A stretch of 64,000 bases of DNA from Prochilodus magdalenae (lineage: Eukaryota; Chordata; Actinopteri; Characiformes; Prochilodontidae). The position numbers and the translations under genes were made by a program. This document shows, in pieces, positions 23,010 through 33,375 of this stretch; within the stretch, counting starts at the first letter, position 1, and the number at the start of each line of letters is the position of its first letter. The stretch is from NCBI GenBank assembly GCA_024036415.1, contig JAMWET010001661.1, positions 1,178,001 through 1,242,000 on the forward strand. The letters are read 5' to 3'. The notes below the pieces were generated by a model. The model made no database searches. It was not told the origin of the DNA and was given only the letters and a program-made list of their open reading frames with translations.

Positions 23010-23640
23010 TGGCCTAGAAGACCTGGAAGATTTTTTTTCCCCATGGTATGGAAAAACACATTCACAACATATAATTAAGTCAAGGACATGCTAAAGGAGG
23101 TTAGTGTATCATTGTCAAAGTCTACAATCAAGAGGCCCCATCATTAATGTAAACACAATTGGTGCACCTCAAGACACAAAACACTGATAGCAAAAAAAAG
23201 AAAGGCCAGGTTAGAAAACATAGATTTTAGATTTTGATATAAAACATCTGAAAAAAGCCGGTCCAGTTCTGGAACAAGAGTCATTGCACAGATTAAACCA
23301 AGATGAACTTGTAGAAGAATGATGGGAAGTTAAGAGTATGAAAGAAAAGGAAGGGTTCATGATCCCAGGCATACCATGTCAACTATGAAACACGGTGGAG
23401 GCTGTGTTATGGCTTGAGCATGTATGGCTGCCAATGGAATTGGGTTACTGGGGTTGATGCTGTGACTGCTGATAGACGTATCAGATAGACCCATAATAAG
23501 GCAGCGACTGATGTTAGTAGTGGCCTGTCTAAGAATCTCACTGGAGGAAACACACCACTTTGTGATATCCATGGATTCCAGATTGCAAGCGATCATTGAC
23601 TGCAAAGGATTTGCATCTAAGGATCAAAAGTTCTCATTAG
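23010..23640 (+). mobile_element. Decayed Tc1-like transposase
   Basis: A further Tc1 lineage in plus orientation. Recognisable in order: ggcctagaagacctggaaga (end of first DNA-binding motif), cattgtcaaagtctacaatc (second helix-turn-helix), tccagttctggaacaagag (before the first Asp), gaatgatgggaagttaagag, catgatcccaggcataccat, aacacggtggaggctgtgtt, then ggctgccaatggaattgggt. After about 23500 it jumps to the C-terminus: gatatccatggattccagat and gactgcaaaggatttgcatc. The second Asp and catalytic Glu region is deleted, and the remainder is full of stops. ITRs are not visible. The 82-residue minus-strand frame 23357-23605 is antisense. Confidence 0.85.
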
Positions 23641-24035
23641 TACTCCTAATGGACTGTAGATGGTAGGTGTTTCTGATAAACCTGTTAACGTCTCTAGAAA
23701 CTGATAAAGCCTCAAGAAGACAAATAGCTGACCGAAAAATGTCCGGCCAGCAGTCTCGCCCTGTTTGCCCTGTCTGCTGCAGGTAGGTGTTATTTAACTC
23801 TACTTCGGAGCACTTTGTTAATCCCTATGGAAATCACTCCACTCTTGTTGTCTATGGCTTCATGGTCAGGGGACACTCAGGAATTCTGCCTCTACAGAAG
23901 CTGCTCGGTTTTGGGTAAAAGATGACATTCTGCATGACACAATGTGTAATCTTTAAAATTGCCGTTCAGTCAGGAAAGCAGAGGAGCATAAAGGAGTTCC
24001 ACTGGAAAGATTATCATGGGATAACCTTGGCAGAG
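23641..24035. other. No recognised feature
   Basis: Unique sequence with a run of complex DNA around 23740-23900; no gene recognised. Confidence 0.4.
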
Positions 24036-24640
24036 GTGAGAGAGAGAGAGTGAGGGAGGAGACAGAGTGGATAGAAAGAGAAGAAAGATTATACAGAAAG
24101 AGAAGATGGGAGAGAATGAGTGAGAAAGGGCGAAAGAAGGAATGAAAAGAAGGGGATAGTTAAGAGAAAGACAGCAAAAAAGAGAAAAAACAGAAAACTT
24201 TAAGAGAAGTAAGAGAGCAAGTGAAAGGGAGGAATGCTATATACTTTGAAATGTGAGAATGAAAGAGAAGGAAGAGCAAAGAAGGTAGGAGGAATCAGAA
24301 GAAGCATAACAGAAAGAGGAAAAAAAGAATGAAAAAGAGACAAGAGAAAGTAAGGAGAGGCAAAGGGAGAGAGGGAAGAGAGAGCAAGGAAGAGAAAAAG
24401 ATTGACAGACAAAGAAACAGAAGGAATGAAAAAATAGCGAGAAAGAGACAGGACAACAGTGGATAGATAGAAAGAGAGAAGCAAGAAAAATGAGTAAAGC
24501 AGAGTGAAAAGATGATAAAAGGAGAATGACTGGGGAGGAGGACAGAGAGGGATGGGGGAAAGGGAAAGACAGGGAGAGAGGAATAGATGGATAAAGGGGA
24601 GAAAGAGGGAGTTAGAGAGAGAAAAAGAGAGAGAGATGTT
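24036..24640. repeat. 600-bp purine tract (GA-rich)
   Basis: Almost every base on the plus strand is A or G, in irregular gagaaagag/ggaagagag words, with few pyrimidine interruptions. Such homopurine tracts can form triplex or otherwise non-B DNA. The Ser/Leu/Phe-rich frames on the minus strand (24200-24682 and 24295-24645) come from the pyrimidine bias and are not genes. Confidence 0.92.
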
Positions 24641-24904
24641 GCCACACATGTTCTTCATGGCTGAAAGGAATGTTTGACTCATTCAGTTTTCACCTCAGTC
24701 ACACCGAAACTCTCGGCTGTTTCACCGCCTCCACACACAGCTGCCTCTCACAGCTTCGCACTTAGGGTCAAAAAATCTGTTCGGTTCAAATCTAAAATTT
24801 CTGCGGATGTCTTATATTTTAACCTGAACTTAAACCCTTAAAATCTCTGATTATACAGCCTTGTTCAACACCGATAAAATCCTATTCCAACTAATGATAA
24901 ACTG

Positions 24905-25345
24905 CTGAACACGAGTTTACAATACCTACATTTAGAGCAAGTTATACATTCAACCTAATGAGAGACTGTAGAACACGAGTCAGTTTAGATTAGATTAGAT
25001 TAGATTTAACTTTGTCATTGTGCAGAGTACAGGTACAGAGCCAATGAAATGCTGTTAGCATCTAACCAGAAGTGCAAGTACAGTATTATTTACATAAAGA
25101 ACTGTAGTAATAAATATATACAGATATTATAAGCATATCTATATGCATATATAGTTATGTATAAGAGCAGCAACAAATGAATGTTTGAACTGTAAGAGTA
25201 GTTTATATCACAATATCTACATTTAGAGTGAGTTATACATCCAGCCTAATGAGAGACTGTACAACACGAGTCAGTTTATATCACAATAACTACATTTAGA
25301 GTGAGTTATACATCCAGCCTAATGAGAGACGGTAGAACACGATCT
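24905..25345. repeat. 73-bp tandem repeat interrupted by a LINE
   Basis: Units contain ctacatttagagtgagttat, acatccagcctaatgagaga and cacgagtcagttta. The word gagagac starts at 24960, 25251 and 25324. The last two are 73 bp apart; removing the LINE plus one target copy (218 bp) makes the first interval also exactly 73 bp. Confidence 0.9.
24988..25199 (-). mobile_element. 5'-truncated LINE tail in a tandem repeat
   Basis: A 212-bp non-LTR retrotransposon tail in minus orientation. Its 3' end lies at the left as a (gatta)n run, gattagattagattagattt, followed by aactttgtcattgtgcagag and caatgaaatgctgttagcat, typical of this fish LINE 3' end. The 6-bp flanks agttta at 24982-24987 and 25200-25205 are the target-site duplication, confirmed by the restored repeat period. 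The right-hand 100 bp are AT-rich and not otherwise identified. Confidence 0.85.
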
Positions 25346-26510
25346 ATATAACTAGTTTTCTAAGGTCACTTTCACAAGTCTTTTCACTAGTAGAATGCCT
25401 GCAGTGTGATTTATACTAGCCGCCCTGGGTTTAAAACTATTCACTCAGGCTGAAAACAAACACTGTGTCCTTAAGAAACAATAATCCTGCACAAGCGCTT
25501 GCTGGCAGCTAAAAGCACAAGCTAAGAGAGTTTGGTAAAATAGCAGTTGGTTTTTCATGAAACGTCCCCTTTTCTCTTCTTCTTTTTCGTTAGTTTGGTA
25601 TCGCCACAGAGAGCTGGGCTCTAAAAATACGTTTCCCGCGGCCCGCAGATAAAAGGCTTGCATCGGCCTCTCTGCAGGCTCACAGCTATGCAAACCCTGT
25701 GTTTATTTCCGCAAGTGTGTCTAGCCAAGATTACAGCGGCCGCTGAGCCGCGTGGCAGGAGGGGAATGCAAAAAGACCCCCCCCACTCCCTCTTTCTCTC
25801 CATCAGAAGAAGAGATGGAAGCCTTGACCTCTCTCTGATTACATTAAAGTTCATGTAATGAGTCTGTGCTATAGGTTCAGGTTGGCTGCTGGCTCCAGCT
25901 GCTCCACAGTAATCCAGTGAAACAATGTCATTACCTGTGTCATTGAGCCTGATGTGCTCCATCTTTGAGCTTTTAGGGAGCTTTTATGCTGATTAAAGTG
26001 TGGCCCGCCACAGGCCGAGAAGACCGCCGTCTTTTTCTCTTGCACAGATGACTGAGGAGTTTAGAAACGAGTAAACAAAAGGAATCCCACAATCCAAACA
26101 AGCAGGGAAGCTGTCTGCTTTTAAGGCCTGCTAGCATTTCAACAGTAAAATTTCCCTAGTGAACAATGCAGGGTTGAGGAGTTTCTTACATCAAGATAAC
26201 GCTATACAGATGCAGTGGAGAACCCTGACTATTAGAACTAGGTCTCAATTACAGACATAATAAGGGCAAACTCAATCAACAAGAGAGAAAGAAACCCACC
26301 AGCTAATTTTAGACAGTACCTTTATTGGATTTCTTATAGTATGTTAGCGCTAACAACGGGACCGCATAAACATCTGGTAGCTATACTTGATTATACACAA
26401 GCTTCATATATTTACATTTATGCATGTATATTGATTTTGTATGCATCAGTTTAGCAGTTGCTGCCACTGTTTAACATTCCTAACAACTACCTGGAACCTG
26501 GTTACAATAT
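25346..26510. other. Gene-free; candidate conserved block 25600-26050
   Basis: The block 25600-26050 is repeat-free, relatively G+C-rich and highly complex, containing caatgtcattacctgtgtca, tgattacattaaagttcatg and a CACCTG-like/E-box-rich middle part. It resembles a vertebrate conserved non-coding element, yet conservation cannot be checked here. Overlapping frames (25445-25962) have no domains and no splice-site arrangement that I trust. Confidence 0.35.
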
Positions 26511-26512
26511 AA

Positions 26513-26543
<31 letters not shown>

Positions 26544-26545
26544 AA
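26511..26545. repeat. (AAAT)n microsatellite
   Basis: About nine consecutive aaat units. Confidence 0.97.
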
Positions 26546-27114
26546 ACGTAAAATTAACTAAAATACACAATTGGCCAATATATCAAATGATATAATAAAA
26601 ATAAAATGATAAAAGATATAAAACAGCAGTTTGTAAGATTACAAAATGAGCTAAAATGATCTACAGAATGTGAGGAAATTATAGTTTTGATGATTTTACT
26701 GGTTGGAGGTTTTGGGCATGCTAACCAGCTACCACCTGTCTTGCAATATGACTATGACTATGATATGAATGTACCCCAAGAGTCCAATCAGTCCAACATA
26801 AGAGGATGAATAGGTTTCACTGCCCTGATGTCATAATCTAATCTCTTCTCAATCAAGTAGAAGGGTCTTCTTCCAGATAAACAAGTGCTAGAAGAGGCAG
26901 CCAATGAAAGGATCAGTAAATGCAATGGTGTTCAACGCTCTTGGCAAGTGACAGGCAGTAGAAGCACATTCATCAGCAAACGAAAAAAAAGTGATATGGA
27001 TAGAAGCATAAGAGTTAATAGTTGTGAATAGTGAGTGAATAGTACATTGTGTCCCTTTAAAGAAAAGAAATATCACAAATATTTAAAATTCTCAAATTGT
27101 AAAAATACTAAATG
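26546..27114. other. No recognised feature
   Basis: AT-rich unique DNA with no repeat or gene recognised. Confidence 0.45.
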
Positions 27115-27170
27115 TAGCACCGGACTCCCCAGCCGGGAATCAAACACCCTTACTGTGAGGCACTACCTAA
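27115..27170 (-). mobile_element. tRNA-derived SINE head fragment
   Basis: On the minus strand this reads gtgcctcacagtaagggtgt then ttgattcccggctggggagt, the B-box half of the tRNA-like head of HE1/DANA-type fish SINEs. The B-box equivalent gtttgattcc is at 27136-27145 (complement). The A-box half and the tail are missing, so it is neither a tRNA gene nor an active SINE. Confidence 0.6.
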
Positions 27171-27257
27171 AACTAACATGCACAAATAAATGCTGATAGT
27201 TTTTGTACATAAAACCATATATACCAACATTAGGAAAATAAAGGTTACATACATAAG

Positions 27258-27749
27258 TGTCAAGCTTCCGGTTCTTCCAAGCTCCGCCGCTCCTCTGGAC
27301 TCAACGTGCCAGAGTGCATCACCGGATGATGTCATGTCCCCAGTCTTCCAATCACTTCCGCTCTAGGACAACTGAATTCTAAACCCAGCTGTTCCCCATT
27401 ACCTGTCTGTATTTAAGCCCCACACACATACATACACACACACATCGAGAAGTTTTGCCAAATCCTTTGTTTGCAACTCTGAGCGTTCTCTCTACTGTTT
27501 GGTCTCTCCAGCTCTGACCTTCTTTGTTCCCTGACTACCGATGTTTTCTCCTTTTGGCTTCCTGACCTTCCTCTCTGTCTCTTCCCTTTATTCTTCGATG
27601 ATTGTATTTCTGGCTGTCTGACCCTTTTCGCTGCTGTGTGTACTGTTGACCCTGGTTCTTCCTGACCTTTTGATCGTGTTTTGCTGCTGTCTTTATTAAA
27701 ACTCACTTCCCTTTTAGCTCTGCATGCGATGGTCTAGGTTCTCATGACA
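27258..27749 (+). mobile_element. Solo LTR, gypsy-like
   Basis: A 492-bp segment that begins TGTCA and ends TGACA, the inverted termini expected of an LTR. Inside are a promoter-like ctgtatttaagccccacaca at about 27406-27425, many 'ctgacc' pyrimidine-rich words, and a late attaaa polyadenylation-like signal near 27696. The same organisation is frequent in fish gypsy-type LTRs. There is no internal retroelement sequence on either side, so it is a solo LTR left by recombination between two LTRs. I do not see a matching 4-5 bp target duplication (flanks cataag and actcag). The 97-residue minus-strand frame inside is a shadow. Confidence 0.75.
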
Positions 27750-29029
27750 ACTCAGATAATCCTACATGAAAGTTTCTAGATGTTTATTTAAATAGTTATT
27801 TCAGCATACACTGTAAAGGTGAAATTTGTCTATTTTGATGTGTTAGTCTTTATGACAGGTCATGCCTGTCGGAATAAGTAATTATGAGGGTTATGACAGT
27901 AGTGACGAGAAACTTATTGTGGGTGACATGTAGCCTTATGAACAGCACTCCATAATAAAATGGTAGCAAATACTTTGTAGAACCAGACAGTCATCTTTCT
28001 GTCAAGCTAGCCTGAGACCACCTGTGGCAAAGTGGGGCTATTTTTCGACACTGCAATGACTGTGAACATTATCCAGCACATCCCCAAAAGCAGCTTCAAT
28101 CACTGGTTCAGTATAATAGGCCCACTGTTTACTGATTTCAATCTAAACACAGTATTCGCATCTGCGGATGCGTTTTTTTGGCATTTGCAGTACAAAGTGC
28201 AGGAACAAACAATACATGTGTCTCGACTGAGGCCGTTCATCTGGACCGCCGGCTCTCAGCTTATTCAAACATTTTCTCCAGGCCAAGAACTCCATGGCTT
28301 TGTTTAGCATTCCGCTAACGCTAGACATGGACAAAAGATGTAACCTCATCTAGCACCGTCACGAAGGCTGCTCCATATTTTCCAGCAGTGGAGAATTAAA
28401 CACACTGTAGTCCATCTCTCCTCAGACGGCTGAGTGATGTTTAATGGTGCGTGTGGGAAGAGTACAAAGGCCGAGTGCAGGAAATGTGTGTGAGGAAACT
28501 CTTTGAAGAAGCTAATTTGAAGGTTTGGTCTTATAGATGTTTCCATTTCTACATCAAATAAATTTTTGCACCTTTTGAATATAAAGCATCAGGACTTCAA
28601 AGTGTCTGATTGAGGTCTTTCTTGGGCACCATTGCTGTTGCCTTTTGGCTGAGTAACCTCCCCATTTACTCAGTGGAAAATAAACAATGCTTGATGGTCA
28701 GAAACAAACAGCATTTTCCCCTTTTTCCTTTGCCCCATTTTTTACTCCATTAAACAAAAGGATAGAGCGTCTTGTCGTGTTTGACTGCACTGTGTAAATG
28801 AGAGCTAACGGAATTTAATTGTAGAAGTATTACACAATTGAAAGCAGCTTGCAGCGCTGCGCCAGAACTGTTTGTCAAGTCCCTGCTGATGCAGCACTTT
28901 AATCCTCATGGAAGTCATATGCATAAACAAATGCTGGGAATGTGCAGACTTACTATAAAATACATCTCATAACTCATAGAGCATTAGTATGAGAAGTAAG
29001 ATGCATATGATCACTGTCAGAATCTTCAA
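27750..29029. other. Gene-free; candidate conserved block 28790-28935
   Basis: No gene. The piece 28790-28935 contains ggaatttaattgtagaagta and tcatatgcataaacaaatgc (octamer-like and forkhead-like words) in complex sequence and is a plausible conserved non-coding element. Another complex stretch is 28360-28470. Frames at 28032-28546 show no domain. Confidence 0.3.
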
Positions 29030-29260
29030 ACAGGAAAACGGCTCTTAAAAAGGGGCACTGTGCAACCTCTAGCGATGAGGTCACAACCAACTGAACACTC
29101 TCTATGTGGCCGTTCGATTTTCTGCTGTCGCTTGTTTTGATTTTGTTACGCTGGAGTCGCACTCCTCTACTTTTTTCTTGTGCTGAATAATAAGTACAAT
29201 CCTTCATTTCGCAACACAAACTATGGTTATCTAGCACTGGTATCCAGCAATTCATTCTAC
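29030..29260. repeat. Probable dispersed repeat fragment
   Basis: The words ggggcactgtgcaacctcta and accaactgaacactctctat, followed by ttttctgctgtcgcttgttt, resemble a frequent fish interspersed repeat. No ends are defined. It may be the upstream part of the repeat at 29499-29620. Confidence 0.35.
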
Positions 29261-29498
29261 CCATTGAATGGTTCTACTTAGCATGTTCATATCATATACT
29301 GCAATACAGTAACTCAGTGTTTCAAACATTTCAATGACTCTACTTCCCTCCAAAGAGCTAATTAAACTATAAAACAACTGCAGAGCCATTTGAGGTGGAA
29401 TCTTGTAGTTTGCTGGTAATACAGTATTTTTAAGATTTAAGCTATAGGACTTTATCACAAGATGTTTAATTTAACCTGCTGCTTTAGACATAAAAACA

Positions 29499-29620
29499 CT
29501 TTCTACAGCCATTGTGTGGTTTGTCCGTTCTGTTAGATACGAAGGGCTCATTCTGAGCTAACAAAAACAACAGCACGTAGTTATAGTTAATTAAGCACTA
29601 ATAAAACATAGTTTTGTAAA
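29499..29620. repeat. 'gaagggctcattct' dispersed repeat, copy 1
   Basis: Contains gatacgaagggctcattctg then agctaacaaaaacaacagc, matching gatataaagggctcattcta and actaatgaaaacacaatgg at 63190-63235. Non-coding. Confidence 0.55.
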
Positions 29621-29694
29621 TGTTGTTCCATGTTTGTCTTTACCCTTCACCCCGCATCTCTAACAATACACTACATCATACACTAAACCCAGTG

Positions 29695-29850
29695 GTCTCT
29701 AGTCCACCATGGAGAGTTCCAATCCAGCACTCCTGGTTCTGTTATGTCAAATGCTCCTGGAGGTCTTCATTATCACAATCAGGTATGCTTATTTAGGGTT
29801 GGAGATAAACTCTGCTGGGTGGTAGAAATCCAAAACCAGGATTGAAAACT
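29695..29850. repeat. Dispersed 'tccagcactcctggttctg' repeat
   Basis: Sequence with ccaatccagcactcctggtt, ggagataaactctgctgggt and aaaccaggattgaaaac has the form of a widespread fish non-coding repeat with inverted 'cctgg..ccagg' ends. A weaker relative may be at 60915-60975 (ccctgctgttgcagatctac). Class unknown. Confidence 0.45.
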
Positions 29851-29851
29851 C

Positions 29852-30130
29852 ACATTTACAGTAAACTACAGTTACACCAAAATACACTACATTTACAGCT
29901 AGATACTAAACCCTAATGTTTACACTAATCCCCAACCCTTACATTTACAACAAACCCTAACCCCTAAACTTACTCAAAACCCTAACCCATACATTTACAC
30001 TAAACCCAAACCTCTACATTCACACTAAACTCCCTACCTTGAATTTACACTAATCCCTTAACCCATACATTTATGCTGAATCCTTACCCTTTTCACTAAA
30101 CCACAACCCCTACATTTACAATAAACCCAA
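29852..30130. repeat. Degenerate minisatellite with telomere-like core
   Basis: About ten irregular units of 22-30 bp built from acatttacactaaaccc and ctaacccct, e.g. acatttacaacaaaccctaa then cccctaaact. Short CCCTAA stretches recur, but never as a clean hexamer array. Confidence 0.8.
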
Positions 30131-32100
30131 AACCAGTAAATTCAGGATTTCAGTCTAAAGTCAAAGATCAGTTGAAATTCCCAGACATGCTAAAGCAATG
30201 AGAATTTTTAATACTTTGTCATTTTAAACATGTGCTTCATTCATCAGTAACTGCCCAGAGCAGCTGATGTTTTCAATGAGTGGCCAAAAATAAAATGAAG
30301 AAGGTTTTTGGGTGACAGTTATAACATGCTGCAGTATAAGCCCATACCCCTGCTATTAAATGATATAAATAGCTTTATTCAGCCTCAATAACAGCTTTAA
30401 GCCTTGATTACTGATTACTGCTTGTGTAAATTGCTATGGCTTCTTGAACCATACACTTCACCACAACATTCTTTGTGCGTTTACACTGTGAGCTTGATCA
30501 GTGTTTCCTGTCTAGACGTGCAAGTATGACCCTGTGTCTGTTGGAAATAGTAGAACAGAAAAGTAAAAAGTGGGATAGCAAAGAGATATAAATAACTGTT
30601 TTCAAAGAACACTGATTTGGAAATGATTTGAAACAAGGCTGGGAGGTCTTTTCTGTGGGCATGTGCTCACTGTTGTCAGCATTTATGGATCAGTTCCAGA
30701 TGTTGGCTTCCAGAGGGCTCTAATGGTGCACTTTCCACTGCGGCAGAACAGGAGTTTGATCTGTTAGAACTGCCTAACGGTTCTGTTTGTGTCCCCAAAA
30801 TCATTTAACCCCATCCTACCTAACAAAGAGAGGGTAACAGTGACTGCCCAATTTTACACATTAAAAGATTATATTTTATTCTCTGAAACTTGGCATAATT
30901 CTGTGCACAATCAAATAATTAAGGATGTCATACATAAAAGAATAAATCTTATGAATGCTGCGTGGTAGAGACCTGTTTTTTCCTGGAGGGGTACTGCTCT
31001 GCTACTCTGATAAGGGCTCCGGTGTGATCACCTTGAGTTGAATCAATCCACCGATAAGAGACTGTGATCAGAAGCTGTGTTCCTGACCTTTATAGCATGC
31101 AGCATTGCCAATATTTGTATTCTTTGATGTATACATGTATACAATATCGTTGACCTAAGGCAAAGAGTTCTCCTAACTATCACAAAACAATGCCTCTGAT
31201 ATCAGAGAACTCATAACCATTTAATCTCTTAGTTTTGTGAGAGAGCTTTTAGGGTTGAACGTCTGGTTACTATAACCACCAATCAGTCTGACTCGGTAAG
31301 TAAACAGACTGTTAGAAAATCTGTGAAATACTTTTTTTTTAATTTGCCTACCTAAGAGTGGGTGTGCCTGTATGTCCATGCTGGTCAGTAAAATCTATCA
31401 TGTAGAATAAGACTTTCTCTGAGCTGCATAAAAGAAGTTCCACGCTTCCTTTATTGTTGAATGCACTGCAACAGTTTCTGTATGCAATTCTCATCGCCCA
31501 TCAAAATCACAATAAAGAGCTGCTGAAGTGGGAAATATATTCCTATTTGTGTTTGCTTGCTTCTCTTCTCCAGAAACTATTCCTCTAAGGTTTGTTTACA
31601 AGTTAACCTCAGACACAGGCAGGATCACAGCCTTTCTTTTCTTGCTATTTCATTTTGTTTCTCAATCTTTTCTTCTCCTTTTCTTTGTTGTATTCAGCTT
31701 TCAGAAGACTTAGCTCAAACTTTCCACACTCAGACTCGCTGTCTGCATGAAGTGCATGTGGAACTGGAAGTGCATTCACAACACAGGCTCATAACTCACC
31801 GAGAACCACTGGAGGAATGGAAACCAAGCCAGAGGCCTGAAACGACATGCAAGAATCATGAAAAAAGGACCAGAATCAGCCTTTAAAACTTCAGAGTCCC
31901 ATATGCAGTAAATCAGTGGGGGGCTATAAATAGCCCGGTGGATGACTGTAGGAAGATGTGATGTAAGCAATGAACGGAGGCCAGGGATTTTGCGGGCCGG
32001 CTCGCAGCCACAGCTCTGCTAATGACAGACATGGAACTGAGTCCCAGTCCTCCAGCAGTGCCTCTGGAACCCTCTGCAGACCAGGAACAGACTGATATAT
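30131..32100. other. No recognised gene
   Basis: Unique DNA. Frames at 31528-31886 follow splice-acceptor-like words (ctcttctccag, cagctttcag) but have no domain and no donor context that I can support. The stretch 31880-32090 is complex and could be conserved non-coding DNA. Confidence 0.3.
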
Positions 32101-32130
32101 AAATAGATAGATAGATAGACAGATACATAG
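32101..32130. repeat. GATA microsatellite
   Basis: Short atag repeat with two interruptions (gacag, tacat). Confidence 0.9.
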
Positions 32131-32528
32131 TAGGTATATGACGATACACAGGAGGTTCCAAAGTCAGTATTCGAATTTGTGTTAAAAATGTTGTTGATTA
32201 TACAGAACTATTTGTTTTCTACATGGATTTGTTCAGTTCAGGTAAATGAAAGTTACTTAATAGAACTATTTCAGCCCTTGCCGTGCCATCAAGTTTTTAT
32301 AGAGTTTACAGGCTCCTCAGACAACAAAAGACCAGTCATTTGAGTGTAGGTGTTTCCGTATCACCCAGGCCCACTTTACTCTGATGGGCTGTACACAGAT
32401 GCTTGCTTTTGGTCACTGAATATCTGTATCAAGACACATAACACTGATACAGTTTCACACTTCAATACACACTTTTCAAAACTGTAGTGCAATGTTCTTC
32501 ACTATTCCATTAACACTGATAAAAGATG

Positions 32529-33375
32529 CAACCCTGTTTCCAAAAAACTTTGCCCAATGACACTGGGCAAAATGTACATGAAAACAGAATGTAATTATGT
32601 ATAAATCATTTTAATGTCACATTTACAACATATTAAGACTACATATCAAACATAAGTGAAAAACTGAAAAATGCTATTGTTGTGCAGTACTTGCCCATTT
32701 TGCATTTGATGCCAACAACATTCTTGCTTGATATAGGAGTTCACTTCGGTCTCTATAACATGCCAAATGCTTTCAGTGGATGACCAATCTGGATGTCATA
32801 CAGGCGAGTTTTGCACTTGGGCTCTATTACTACGAAGCCATGCTGTTGTAATACATGCAGAATGGGGTTTGGCATTGCTTTCCTGAAAAATATATCATCT
32901 GAATGGTAGCATTTGGTGGTCCAAAGCCAATATACTGTATATTGTTCAACATTAACAGAATCCTCACAGATGTGCAAGTAACCCATGCCATGTGCAATAA
33001 TGCCACAAAGTATGCTATCATAGATGCTGGTCTTTGAACAGTTTTAAAAAAATGAATTCAGACCAAACTCTTTTTATTGTGTTCCCTTGCATACAGGTTT
33101 CATACTTAGAAGATGAGTCTCAATAGATGCTACAGAAATATTATTCTTGATTTACCATCGCAGTCGTTTACAGAGTGGTGAACTCCTCCACATCTTTACT
33201 TCTGAAAGTCTCAGCCTTTTAAGGATGTTCTTTTTATACTTGGATTTTTGCCAAATAACCTAATTTATTGTGTTGGGAGGTGTTTTGGGAGATCTAGGTT
33301 TCACCATTGTTACACAACTTTACCAGTCTTTTGTATCTCCTGTCCCAACATTTTTGAAACATGGCATCAAATGAA
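32529..33375 (-). mobile_element. Decayed, internally deleted Tc1-like element
   Basis: Minus-strand Tc1-like element. The left end caaccctgtttccaaaaaac and the right end region ctcctgtcccaacatttttg correspond to the known 'caaccctgattccaaaaaagttgggac' ITR type. In the middle the minus strand codes MGYLHICEDSVNVEQYTV (32986 leftward), matching the transposase segment after the first catalytic Asp, and nearby plus-strand words cgaagccatgctgttgtaat and catgcagaatggggtttggc are from the following catalytic segment. The frame lacks the acidic residues, and most of the N-terminal half is deleted. Confidence 0.85.

Noticed and set aside
24200..24682. 160-residue minus-strand frame rich in Ser, Leu and Phe, looking like membrane segments
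   Set aside because: It is the pyrimidine strand of a GA-rich low-complexity tract.
27115..27170. tRNA-like B box on the minus strand
   Set aside because: No A box, acceptor stem or cloverleaf; it fits a truncated tRNA-derived SINE head.
31528..31886. Possible exon with splice-acceptor-like words
   Set aside because: No domain, no convincing donor or partner exon, and overlapping frames of similar length.
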